This document shows positions 33,097-45,394 of a DNA stretch of 64,000 bases, piece after piece (the stretch's first letter is position 1; each line of letters starts with the position of its first letter). Both the position numbers and the translations under genes were made by a program. The notes beneath the pieces were generated by a model. That model was not told the origin of the DNA. It saw only the letters and a list, made by a program, of their open reading frames with translations, and did not search any database. The stretch comes from Telopea speciosissima (lineage: Eukaryota; Streptophyta; Magnoliopsida; Proteales; Proteaceae), in NCBI RefSeq assembly GCF_018873765.1, contig NC_057916.1, forward strand, positions 11,550,001 to 11,614,000, read 5' to 3'.

Positions 33097-36000
33097 AGCC
33101 TGTCCTTTGAAAAAAAAAAAAAAACTCTGATTCTTTGTTCACCTTTCAAGGTGTTTCTTTTTTAATTTTTTTTTCTCAATTATTATGATTCACAGGTTAC
33201 TTTGTCAATAAGGAGAAAACTGTACAATGAAAGCGGTTTGATTGAAGGTGTTGACACATTCACTAGAAGTGAGTGTTGTTTCAAAAAGCTCAGAGGTTAC
33301 CGACATAGTCAAGAATCTCATTAGAAGTTTCAAGAAACTGACCTCAACAGTATGAAATTTGAGTCTATTTTCTCACTATGCTCTGAGATGCTTCCTTGGC
33401 CACTCTATGTCAGGAATATTTGTGATAGTCATTGAGAAATAGAAATTCCCTACGTGTAATTTGTCATAGCTTTCTTTGGAGGTAGGGCAAACATGCTTAT
33501 TGCTATGAATGACCTACATAGGAATTCCAGTTAGGAGTATGAGGGGTAAAAAAACACAACTTTCAAAAAATTAATTGAAGACAACTGGACAGTTGAAGAT
33601 ACAGGTAAAAGTGCCAATGCATGGAGGGTTATATCATTGGCCCGGAAAATTTATACATTGGGCAATCCAGGCCTTGCCCTATCTTTCTAGTGGTTGGAAT
33701 TGCACATCACCCTTCTATGCTACACAATTAGAAGTGAATACACCTAGGAGGGCCTTCCCAGTAAGCCGTTCGAAGAACCTTTTGCATGAAACAACTAAGC
33801 ATTCTTTCAGCTTTGTGCATAAAAGATTTCCATGTAAATTTTGAAGCGCAGAGGTTCATATTTTGGTGTTAGGCCTCTAGTATGCACTGCACTAAGGATC
33901 ACTGGATTCACAACATCTACCACTCAAAACAATACCTTAACCTTGGCATGGGTACCTGTTCTTATCAAGTGAGAGGAATAAAGGAGTATCTCACTCAATG
34001 AAGAAGCTAAAGAAGTGAAACTGGTTCACATTATAAAAAAAAGAGCAAGGGAAACTGACACCAACATGCTTTGTTCTACCTTCACTCTATTTTATTAGTT
34101 TCTAATATTAGATCACCCACTGTCATTCAACTTCTCTTTCTCTTATTCTTTAAGTTGGCCAACTAATTACAATTTTATGAAGAGGATGTGTGCATATATG
34201 TGTCGTGCCATCATGATACCTAAAAAACTATGTACTAGAAAGATACCTAAGTATAGAAGTATTTGTCAATGTTGATATAAATACTGTTCAAATAATTAAA
34301 TTTCACTAGAATATCTGGAAAAAATAAATTTAGTACCATTCTCTCCTTGTTTTAGAATTGAAATGTCTACTTATTCTTTTAGAAGGGAAAGAAACACATA
34401 ACTCATGCACACAACCACATGGGATAAGTGGAAGATCTAGAGGGATAAAGTGGGAGAAATAGAGGATGCTTCTTCTGAAAACCAAAAATAGCATAAGAAT
34501 AGAAAGTGATGAATGTTTTCGCTTTAGAATCCTTCTTCCTTCCTCTGGATGGCCTGCAAGCCTATTCCTAGCAAGTAGTAACAGGAGAAATCTTAGCTCG
34601 AGCTGGATCAGGGAAATGTTTCAGCGCATTTGGAGCTGAACTAATTGTGATTCATTTTGGAATTGGACATTGTAGCAGAGAAGATTATCAAAAGGGTTCT
34701 CATACTCAAGAACTAGTGTCTACATGCTGAGCACTTTTCATGATGGCCTGTTTTTTATTTTCATGATGGTTCTCTCTCTCTCCAAGTGAAATAACCTCGC
34801 TGCCCTCCTATATACAAAATTGTTCCACCGCACTGATAGAAGTTTGCTAAGAGAACCCTCTCCCTTATTTGGATGACTGTAATCATAAGTACGTTAGTAG
34901 GTAGGTTGTGGACTTAACCCATTGATTAACTAGGAAAGCTAACGTAGATAACTAGAAGGATATTTTTGTAGATGACATTTACTCTCTTTCTATTCTTATT
35001 TAGTCATATAATATCATAAATAAATCAAGGGGAGAGGGTTTCCTACACGGACAGTGTGCAGTTTCATGCCTTGGAGGAGGTATATTATTGGAAAACATTA
35101 AAAATAGAGAGGGTATATGAAACATTTTACCAGGGGGTGGTGCTACAGTAATCTGAGTCTTATGAAAGGTGCCGCATGCAATTTTGAAATTAAGCTAACA
35201 TTGTACAAATCTTTTTCCCATAAATCAATTTGAACCCTTAAGAGACTGCACAAAGCAAGTTTTCCAGAGAAAGGAACTCGAATGTGTATTTTTTTTGGAA
35301 GAGAGCTAGAATATGTATAACTCGCCTAGACATAAATGAAGTGGAACATGGAATTTGCTCGACTTGGATACAAATATGCTGTAAATGTCTTTAGTAATTT
35401 TCTTATGTTGCAGCCCTTGTGTCTAGCTAAGTAAAGGTTATTTTTACAACCCCACCCCAAAATATTTATATTAAAAAACAATATAAAATCCTACAAGGGG
35501 CTCTGTTTGTTTTCATTTAAGAGGTCAAAAAGGATAACCTTTTCTCTAAAATAAGATTTCCCACTGTTTTAAAGTAAACTACAAAATAAAAAGGGCATTG
35601 AAAAAATAGAAAAATTTAACATTCAGGAAATTTTCATGTAAAATAACATTTGCACACAAAATTTACAACTAAACAAACTGGGCCATAAGCAAAAATTAGA
35701 TTAAACCCCTTTACCGGTACAGTACCCCTTGGAGGGATTGCCAACCAAAATGAATTTAATAAACCCTTTTGGCGAACAGCCTCTTTGTTTGCTTAAGACC
35801 TGCATGTAGGCCAGGATTTGTACATGTCATTAGGGCAACAATCCTTCAAAGAAATACCTGCAATAGATTTGATTAGATGGCTTCCCATGATTCAGTCCAA
35901 CAATGTAATATGCATCCATGTCCCAACATATGAATGCAGATGCCCATTGCTGCATCGACCCTAGAGGAGCAGTGTGGTTGTTCCCAAGTCCCTTACAGAA

Positions 36001-36127
36001 TCACAACCAGAGTACTAATTATTTGAAGAAAATTTATCTTCATCAATACAAAATTCTTGAGTATTATTTAAGTAATGAAGATATTAAACATGAAGATAAA
36101 CACGATTCCTTACAATGACACCCAAAT
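33097..36127. other. Intergenic region between convergent HAD and MECR genes
   Basis: This 3.0-kb AT-rich spacer has no frame longer than about 90 codons and nothing recognisable as a gene. An A run follows the HAD stop (33108-33124). It should contain the two 3' UTRs. No clear transposon ends were found. Confidence 0.65.
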
Positions 36128-39100
36128 TCAAAATTTAAGAACTTGTTTCGGATGGCTCCCTAGTTTCCCGAGTGCCTTATCAAGTGCCACATGGAAATCA
36201 TCAAAAGGCACGAGCTCCATCCTGCAATATTAGGGTGTTTCAACAAATGAATCAATTTTGAAAGGGTCGCACTTAAGCCTGGAACTGGAAGTCATGGCTG
36301 CCTGGGGAATGCAAGTGCACGGCAGCCACAAAAAACAGTAACACTATCACAGCACTGAAAAACTAACTACAAGACATTCATTGAATCCTTGGCAGGAAAT
36401 ATAGTGTTGCCAGTACATACAGAGCAACTTCCATTTGATGCCCACCTCTTGGAGAGACCATGCCAATCATCTGCATTATACTAATATGATGTCTTGTCTC
36501 AACCAAAAGCTAGGGGATTAAAAGATACATGATTTGAGAGCTCTGGTAGATCAAAGGGTAGGTCATCAAATGGACAGCTGGATAAAAACGGGTGTGGTAC
36601 ATGTAAGGATGTACCATCTGTAATGCCTGGCATCACAAACCTCCACGGTGGTATAATTGAATATATTTTAATTGAAGAACTTACTCATATTTCAACTCTC
36701 CCCTGCGCACAAGGTCCAGAAGGTAATCTATCATAGGCCTGGATTCTTTTGCTCTCTCTGAAGTCGTCCACTTCTGTAACCAGAATCCACGCAAGGCAAG
36801 GTCCTGCAAACAAAATAGATTAAGGAAATGGTATTAGAACGTACAACGCAAAGAAAAAGATTTAACTATCATATTATTGATTGTAAATGAACACAATGTC
36901 TTAAGTTAAAAGTAAACGATGTCTACTGAGTATGACCCATGCTCTTTTAAAGTACAGCAGTCATGGCAGAGAATGAGCAAACAGTGAACAAAGGTGGACT
37001 CTTGCTGTGTTTTCAGAACTGTTCATGCTCTTCCAAAGTATTGCAGTTATGGCAGATAATGAGTAAACAAAGAGCAAAGGTGAAACTGAGTGAGCAAAGA
37101 CGTCCATAGAATAAAAATCAGATGGTGCAAATAAATGTTCATGAGTGAAATTGACAAACCAATCAGGGGCTCTGCTGCCTTTTCTTTTACTCTTTATTTC
37201 AGCCACCAGCAATTGTGGTTCAACTATGTTACTCTTGAACTCCTACCAATGATTTCCACATCACATGAGCAGGTTCCTTATGTACCCACTAACCCATCTC
37301 CACTTAAAAAGGCTTCTTTTTTTAAGCTTAAGAGGACTGTCGATGCCTAGGCCTAGGGCACACACGCAAATGCGCAGGTTGAGTTCAATGAATCGTGTGT
37401 GCATAAAGCACCTAAGGAACATGTTTTGGAATGATTTCCATCATCCTCTGAATCTTAAGCACATAAACCCCTGCTTCTTTGAAGGTGGTAGGCTCCATGT
37501 CTATTGAGAACCACAACACAAGAAACGCTAAACTAAATTTGGGAAGGCATGTGATAAGCTTTTTCTAGGTAAATAAAGACCATATGGAGATCCTTCTTGC
37601 AATCTCTAAATTTTTCCACAAGTCTCCTAAGTAAATAGCTTTTGTCATGGATCTTCCAGGCATAAAACCAAATTGGTACTCTGTAATAGTAGTTTTTTGT
37701 TGTACCGTATTTTCACAATACCTGAAATACTAATCATACTTCTGCCTTCAAGAAATTATTAGAAACATGGACCCTGTGAGAGTGAAATAGTGAATTTGTT
37801 GGCTATACTAATAGGCTAATAGCTGATATTTCTAGAGACCAATTTATTGCTTCACTTACGTAGTATCTCACAATTGATGTAAAGAGATTGAATTTGAGAA
37901 ATTTGTATCAGATCGCATCCTCATTTGATTCTTGTTCTCATTGCAACCCCATTTCTATCCCGACTCAACTATGAAATTTCAGATCGCATCCTCATTTGAT
38001 TCTTGTTCTCATTGCAACCCCATTTCTATCCCGACTCAACTATGAAATTCCTCCAAGGACTTTGCTTTTCCTTTTGTTTACATAATTTCAAACTTCCAAC
38101 TTAAGCTTCCCAAAAAATGTGTTTCATGTTTTGAAATGAGTATGAACTATATAATCAGAAAAATTTTCCTGATCTTGAACACTGATCAAATCATCATCCA
38201 AGACTAACTGTTTTTTAGTGGCTAGGTCACAGGGAGATGGTTTTCACCATCCAGTCCAGGTCCCAGTTTGGTAAACATTCTTCCCAAAGACCACATAGCA
38301 GCACATAAAAAGGGCGTACCCAGTGCACGAGGCTCCCACCACTGCGAGGTCTGGGGAGGTCATAATGTAAGCAGACTTACCCCCGCTTCGCAGAGAGACT
38401 GTTTCCTGACTCAAACGCATGACCATTAGAGCAACAACCTTACCAGTGCGCTGAGGCCCACCCTCTCACATAGCTGCACATGTTCCCCAATTAAATAACT
38501 GGCTGCTCACCTGTTTCATCTCCACAAATTCGTCCAACACTGTTCTTGAATATATCACAAGAAAAATAGGAAACTTGATGTTTCATTAGTCTTTAGCAGG
38601 CTATTCTGCTCAAGGATTTCTTCCGAAGAGGAAAATAATGACAGCAAAGGCACAAACACTGCAAAAAGTTCATTCTATAAACCAAGGCGAAGCATATTTC
38701 TAGAGAGAAGACATAAATTATGAAGGGGCAAAGGGATGAAGATGCCATGCTAGAAAGAAATTTCCATCTAATAGGCCAGTTTTTCCCCACATGTGAATAC
38801 GTCAAGAGATCTATCACCATTAAATCTCATATAAAAATTTAGCTTAAAACAACAATGGATCAACTACACAATGGTCATGCAAGTCGGCAGAACAAAGAAT
38901 TTCACAGCCTTGAGGGCATATTTGGCACAAAACAAATCCAACATAGAGAACCTTTCTTCCTCACAGGAATCTGTTGAGAAAAAGAAAAAGGAAACAGTAA
39001 AACAGCATCATTTATGATTTCAAATGTTGAGAAAAGATGGAGGCTTTAATGCTTGAGACTATACGTCCAAGATCTTGCAAGAAACAGATTCTCTTTCTTA

Positions 39101-42100
39101 CTTTTTGATCAACAGCACAATGTCAGATTTTCTGTAAATGAGCAATTAGACTACTGATGAGGAAAAGTTGCAGAGGGCAATTGTTGCTAAGAAAATACCT
39201 TAAAAATGAAAGATGAAGTTGATACTGTGACAGGTTTCTTAGACATTCCACCATATGTCACCATAGTTCCTCCCTGCCTGGAGAAATAAGAGTTCATCAG
39301 GCAAAGAGCAGACATAATTTGAAAGTAAATGCATCACAAATTTTAAATAGCATGCTTCACCTTAAGAATTTGAGGACTAAAGTAGCAGAATTGCCACCGA
39401 CACAGTTGAATCCCAAGGCAGGTTCAGGTAGACCATCCTAAGCAAGCATTTCAAGGAAAGAGGAAATCACAAAGAGACATTAGTGTAAGAAGAAAACCAA
39501 CTGTGACAAAACATAATCTGAAGCAATCCTTCTTGAAGATGAGATGTAACAGATAGGATGGACCTCCTTATTCCTTGTGATATATCACTTATCAAAAGAA
39601 TATATACAGTACAAATTCAAGTAATGAAGAAAAAAAGGGTCAAAATCTAACAATACCAGGAAACTCTTGACATTCTTTACTTCCAACTGGCTCTCAGTAT
39701 ACACTTCATCAGCACCTAGTTTCTTAAGTCTTTCTTTAACTTCTTCCGACCCAACCCTGCAGCAAGCAGGAGATGGCAGTTGAAGGTATAAGTTGCCAAA
39801 AAGATGGTCCTTGTAATGAAAATGCACAATATCTATAGTATATACAACAAAGTGGTTAATTTTTGTAAGAACTATCATCCACATAAGCTTTCCTGTTACA
39901 TCACAGTAGAGTTGAAGTAGATTTGACAAGCAAAGGAGTCACCCTTTACTCAATTCAATTTGAATATATTACACTGTCATATATTCATTTGATTTTCATC
40001 ATGTATTTGTCGCTCTATTTAAAATGGAATTAACTCTAATCTGGAGGTGTACTATACACAGATCTGGGGTCCCCAAGAATATGCCTAAGTGTCACATATT
40101 CGACCAGGACCCATGAATCAGTCTGACCTTAAAGACCATACACAAGATCAATATGATTTGATATTTTTTAACCATCTGATGTGAATATTAATTTTCAAAC
40201 TCTTTAACTCTATTAAAATTCCTTTTTCTCATTTAAAAATATGTGTAAGAACACAACTCAACTCCAATAACCCTTATCACAAAATTAAATGGGGTTGGCC
40301 TCACCAACCTTTTTTGCCGTTGAATTCTATTTAAAGTAAAAGATGAGCATGTACAAAGTTTGTTGTTTTCATGGTTTTTTCTAATAAATAATTTCAAGAT
40401 AATTTTTCCCAAGGTAGTGAGTGTCTTTGATGGGACCCACCAAACAGTCATAGTTGTCACAGTGTCTAGGCGACCCAAGGCTTTGGAGAGGGTAAAAAAT
40501 CAAGGTGACAAAGGCGTCCAAGGCACCTGGACGCCTAGGCGACGCCTTGACAACTATGCAAACAATAAATCTGATCCTTTTTATCACAATATATGTCACA
40601 AAGTATAGGGGCCACAACATCATGCTTTTTTCTAAGAAGTCATTGCAAGGATAATTTTTTTTCTTTAGTTAATGTGTTTAATGGGACCCATCAAACAGTA
40701 AGTCCAATGCTTTTTATCAAAATACAAGTAACAAAGCGTAAGGGCCACGAGCTCTTTCCATTTAATCTCTCCCTCTCTCCCAGCATATTTTACCAATAAA
40801 GGTGTGGTTTTCTTAATAACTAAGATAGTTTGAAGAATGAAAATAAGAATTTCAATAATACCATTATTACAATTACAATCATTAATTGGTATGAATTTTT
40901 ACAATTAGGATACCATAGAATTTATATCCATAGATCAATTATAGAATCATACCAAAAATAGGTCATAATTTGATTTTAAAGGCCACAATCCTTGGGTTCA
41001 TGGAAGTAGTTGGATTGGCCAATCTGAAATAGAAATAGGTTATAATTTGAGCAAATAGGTTCTCTTTCTCCTAACAACTTGTCAAAACACAGAATCCAAA
41101 GTCCAAACTCAGTGAGCAGTGTAAGTCAACATGTGAATAACTTATGCTGCAGAGACTTTCCAATTTGCTAAGAAGGTACTTGGAAACTATTTCACCTCAA
41201 TAACTCAAGATTGCAGCCATGACAGGTCTCATAGGATATATTTTGATCGCATATGAACAGCCACATCTTATGAGAGGCAACACAGGACCCAATTTACTAG
41301 AATGGTTATATGGCTACTCAAAGTCCACAGGATAGCAATATATGTTCTATATCCAGCCCCTTCCCAAAAAAGAAAAACAGAAGAGACATTTTACTAGCTT
41401 TGCTCAGCATCTGTGCCCTTCAATAGAAAATTGAGAATCTGAGAAAATAAAAAATTAGTGATTGACAAGTAGAATGCCATCCTATGAGATGACAAAGAAT
41501 TGTTTTTTGAGGCCATGGCTCCGCTCACCAACATAAAATGAGACTCAAACAAAGGTGAAGGCAAAAGGAAAAGACAAAACAAAATCCAACGGTACTTGTT
41601 AAGAAGTCATTGTTCAACCAATGATAATCAATGCTTCAGAATGTGAAGGAAATGGCTGTTGCATAAAGCACTACCACAAAGACACATTAAAGTGCTTCCC
41701 ATCCAAGTTAATTTCAGCTCTAAGATTCTACTATTTGCCAATATCACTAATGCAACTACAATTCACAAACAATATATATTTGTCAAAATCTGAAGAAAAA
41801 TCCCCGTTACAGGGTTTAATGAATTCAAATTAAAGTGTTATTTGGCACCTGTCTCTTATAATATTAATGCTATGGATGCCCCGGGCTCGTGCAAGCTGAA
41901 TCATACACTGCCCTACAATGCTTGTAGCCCCATTTTGCACAATAGCATCTCCTATTCATGTCCAAACTGATCATCACAAACGCCATAAATGGAACATAGA
42001 GAAGCAAGATTAAAATTATATGGCCATATTGCCATCTGTCAAGTATGATATTCAAGCACTACCCGAGTTCAGCTTATTGAAGTCTTCCAGCATAAGTAAT

Positions 42101-44920
42101 GCTGTCAAAGGATTTACAGTAATTGTAGCAGCATACTCCACAGGGATGTCTTTATTAATTTTGTGCCAGGCACTTTCCTCTTTTACAATGTAAGTCTGCC
42201 ATGTCCCTAAGCAGCACATCATTTGTGTAAGAAGAGAAAGCACAACACTAACACATCAGCAGATGACCTTTAAAAAGAAGAGATCCTATGCAAAATCCAG
42301 AAGAAAATTGGAAAGACTAAACAGCTTCACCAATAAGAAGGTAATGAACAAATTTAACCATTCTCAAAGCACTGTGCACAGCATCAGGATTATACCAAAA
42401 GAAAGAGGAGATGGGATAACCCAATCACCAGGAGAGAGATCCCTCACAGCAGATCCCAAAGATTGTACTTCTCCAACCCCCTCGTATCCCCCAATTGCAG
42501 GCACTGGAGGCCTCACAGGATAGACACCTATAGTATAAATTGCAGATGAGATGCTGAAAATTTATAAGAAGAGCCTTTTGAACATGAAAATATGAGAGAG
42601 ATAGAGAGAATCCATTAAGATTCAAACTAAAGAAAACATCATAAAGATGAAGCCAGCATAAGGGCCATCATTTCATAAAATAAGTTGTTTAACATTCCAA
42701 CCTTCTATCCTATTGATATCTGACGGGTTGATTGGAGCTGCAAGCATTTTGACACATACATCATTTTCTCTGATTTCAACTGGGGGAAGATCAATTACCC
42801 TGCAGGAAAGGGAACAGAAGATCCATGTTATACAGGAAGCAAGACTAATTTATAGCTTCTCTTTATCAAAACATGTAATTCCTAAAAAAATATTGAAAAA
42901 GAAAGAAAGGGAGGTAGAACGGGAAAAGGTTAATAAGAGGAAAAAAGAATCACTACACTTTCTAAAGTATCCCAATAACCATTCCTTTGCATATTAGCCT
43001 TGTTAATGACAAACCTCAGTACAAGCTCGAACAAGATGTTCAACACTGAGGCCTGATCCATAAATTAGTTTCTGCCAACATTAGATATTCAGTTGAAAAC
43101 ATCCATACAAGATAAGCCCATATTGTATGATTTAAACCCATCTATTCATTAGTTTAGAAAATAATCCAAACAGAAAAAAAATGATGCTAAAGACATCTGT
43201 TTTTTCTTTAGTATATTAGATTAAACTATTGACAAAGTTAAATGGTTTAAAAAGACCATCGTAGCAGAAGTTGGGACAAAGACTTAGTTGAGTTGGTCCA
43301 AAATATTAGAAAAATTTTATGATTATAAGAAATTCAATTCCTGATTTAAATTCCGTAACTGAAAGGCCTTCTTTAGTTTTAGGATTTTTTATGAAATTTT
43401 CGACTTTCGAACATATATTAACTCATATATCTTTTTTGGTCATTTCAATTGTAATTACGATTCATTTGATGAGCCTATTAGTTGATGGGATCGTAGAACT
43501 ATATGATTCGTCAAACAAAGGCATGATAACTACTTTTTTTTTCCGTATAACAGCATTCTTAATTACTTGTTGGATTTCTTCGGGACAATTCCAATTAAGT
43601 GATTTATATGAATCATTAATGTTCCTTTCACGGAGTGTCTCCATTATTCATATAGTTCGTAAAATATGAAACCATAAAAATCATTCAAACATAACAACTA
43701 TCTTTTTCAAAAGCCTATAATCCTAGGGGAGGAACCCCAAACCACTGGCATCTCCAATCATCTCCCTGAGGTATGAAGGAAAATGCAGTCGAACTGTCGT
43801 CCCTGAGGACATCATAAACAACGACATCAAATTCATGGACAGACCATATGGAACCCATCTGGCCATCTCACTGCGTACATCAAGCCAGCACATACCAGAT
43901 TTAGATGGATTCATGCTTTATTTATTATCCCATCACTTAATTTATATAATCTACTTCTCAAATTAGTATCCTTCCCCTCCCCTCCCCTCCCCCACTTTTT
44001 ATGGTGACAAATTACAATTGTTCCTTTGCTAAAATGGAGATCTTTTTGAAGTGTTAAATGTTCTTCTGATTAAGATAGAACTGATTAACTGAACAAATGA
44101 TCATTCCAAGCTGTCAACGTTACCCAGATACAGTAAGGGCATGGCGTTCTGAAATATTCTATGAAACTTTCTCTGATTTGGTCGGAATCTGAATTTTGAA
44201 CTAGCTGATAGCAAAGGTCTCCACATGCATTATTCAAGTACACCTCCACTTTGTAAAATCTAGGGGGTAGTGATGAGCTACATTGTACTGGTGAGACAAT
44301 TTGTCTTGGGATTGCAGGTCAGCCACCTAGAGAACCCAAAATTTTTTCTGGGCCTAAAAAATTTTACAGGTTCCTCGGGAAAAAAGCAATAAAATAAGAG
44401 ATGCTGCATGTCCAAGCAATTGAGGGGTCCGCAAGATAGCTTACCCCGAGGTCTTCCTAGTGTTGCTCTTTGTATAAATGAGGGAAGTTGTGTCCTATGC
44501 CAGGAGTTGGGATTCTAACTTTCCATCGTCTGCATTGCACTTGTAGAGGTATTTTAGTCAACCCCCCAACATATCCTATAAACAGACGACTTACGTCCAA
44601 GAATCCAAACATGAACAACAGGAAGGCTTTCAAAATGTTATTATGAAATTCCAAGTTGAAAATATGACATGGATCTTGAAGTATCTCAAGGTTACCCCCA
44701 AAAAATAAAAACCGAATTAAGTACTGGCCTACTAGGAGAGACGGAGTGTCGACCTGGTGACTTGGTCCGGCGGGCCTTGCTGTTCGTAGACAACGCCCTT
44801 GGCCGGCGGAGACATGTTGCTGGATAAACAACGAATGCTGAGCGTTGGGTTGCGCTGGAAACCCCGTAAGAAGCCATTGAAGTAGGAAGGTGCGAGTCGT
44901 ACTAATCTCACAGAACCCAT
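36128..44920 (-). CDS. MECR: Mitochondrial enoyl-ACP/trans-2-enoyl-CoA reductase (MECR/ETR1 type)
   Basis: Ten exons keep frame: 44920-44754, 42799-42702, 42527-42396, 42206-42063, 41951-41849, 39756-39657, 39437-39361, 39277-39199, 36803-36685 and 36221-36128. They give 370 residues. The enzyme performs the NADPH-dependent last reduction step of mitochondrial fatty acid synthesis. The N-terminus ([14 protein letters not shown]…) looks like a mitochondrial presequence, followed by the MDR-fold start ([14 protein letters not shown]). Seen are the catalytic-Tyr region [18 protein letters not shown], the dinucleotide-binding stretch [26 protein letters not shown] and [11 protein letters not shown]. 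The end is [10 protein letters not shown]. Exon 1 and RPL10 are divergent with 474 bp between ATGs. Intron 1 holds plastid DNA, and introns 5 and 8 hold MITE, SINE and duplication features. Confidence is high from the unbroken frame across nine junctions. Confidence 0.95.
36949..37085. repeat. Diverged tandem duplication, period about 75 bp
   Basis: Two copies share GCTCTT-AAAGTA-GCAGT-ATGGCAGA-AATGAG-AAACA with about a quarter of positions changed. It lies in the MECR intron 36804-39198. Confidence 0.6.
37909..38050. repeat. 71-bp tandem duplication, essentially perfect
   Basis: The segments 37909-37979 and 37980-38050 both read CAGATCGCATCCTCATTTG at the start and end in CAACTATGAAATT. The near identity indicates a recent event. 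It lies in the MECR intron 36804-39198. Confidence 0.93.
38307..38466 (-). mobile_element. tRNA-derived SINE, family copy 3
   Basis: It is the reverse-oriented member of the family seen at 15556: GGGCGTACCCAGTGCACGAGG is the complement of the 3' end, with the head near 38455. Its 15-bp flanks (38292-38306 and 38467-38481) match at 14 of 15 bases. It is sense relative to MECR. Confidence 0.88.
40449..40558. mobile_element. 110-bp MITE with CATAGTTGTCA termini
   Basis: The left end CATAGTTGTCA and right end TGACAACTATG are exact inverted repeats, followed inward by GGCG-rich, partly inverted sequence (TAGGCGACC … CGCCTAGGCGACGCC). It is flanked by CAAACAGT (40441-40448) and CAAACAAT (40559-40566), an 8-bp duplication with one change. 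The ends and duplication size fit a Mutator-like MITE. It lies in MECR intron 5. Confidence 0.8.
43305..43705 (+). pseudogene. ccsA: Plastid-derived DNA: 5' part of ccsA in MECR intron 1 (NUPT)
   Basis: The frame at 43319-43669 contains a close match to the N-terminal part of plastid ccsA (cytochrome c biogenesis, haem attachment): [34 protein letters not shown] and [12 protein letters not shown]. The nucleotide similarity appears to extend upstream of the ccsA ATG and past the stop to about 43705. Only about the first third of the gene is present. It has amino acid changes and a stop relative to the plastid gene, and it is antisense to MECR inside an intron, so it is an inert nuclear plastid insertion. 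Confidence 0.85.
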
Positions 44921-45394
44921 TTTTCTCCCTGTAGATTTGTAACTCCACTCCCTCGAGGGGTTGTGCTTCTAGAATAACTATGGCGGTATTTAATTTAGGG
45001 TAAATTATATGACAACCCCCTGAAACCTGAGGATATACTCAACTCACTCCCCTCTTATTTTTCCTGAAACATGAGATATACTCAACGCACTCCCCTCTTC
45101 TATTTTCAAATAAGAGGGTGTGAGTTGAGTATGGCTCAGGTTTCAGGGGATGTGATGTAATTTATCCTTTAATTTAAGGAGAAACTAGGCTATGTTTGAA
45201 AAGCAACAAAAGAAACGAAAAGAAAAGAAAAGAAAAGAAAAGAAAATTTAAAAAATTGTTACATCCAAACAGATCCTAATGCCCTCACCGAGCAAACATT
45301 AATGATAAGGCCGAGTCTCACCTGCAAGAGACTACCACAAGTCTACAACCATAGAGCACCACTGGTTTCCCTCCCAATCGTCGAGGGTACAATA
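44921..45394. promoter_or_regulatory. Divergent MECR-RPL10 promoter region with MITE and AAAAG repeat
   Basis: Only 474 bp separate the two start codons. The space holds a 170-bp MITE (44998-45167) and an (AAAAG)n run at 45210-45246. An alternative upstream ATG in the RPL10 frame is at 45302. True promoter elements were not assigned. Confidence 0.65.
44998..45167. mobile_element. 170-bp MITE with long inverted arms and perfect 9-bp target duplication
   Basis: TTTAATTTA occurs directly on both sides (44989-44997 and 45168-45176). The ends GGGTAAATTATAT and ATGTAATTTATCC are inverted. The arms stay complementary for about 60 bp, sharing CCCCTGAAACCTGAG, TACTCAACTCAC and CTCTTATTT. A partial third copy of the arm motif lies in the centre. 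A 9-bp duplication points to the Mutator superfamily (inference). It starts 78 bp upstream of the MECR ATG. Confidence 0.88.

Noticed and set aside
43319-43669. Open ccsA-like frame as a functional nuclear gene
   Set aside because: It covers only the N-terminal third, lacks the haem-binding part, lies antisense in an intron and has no visible targeting sequence.
43723-43914. 63-codon minus-strand frame in MECR intron 1
   Set aside because: It skips no intron boundary of MECR, matches nothing I recognise and is too short to support alone.
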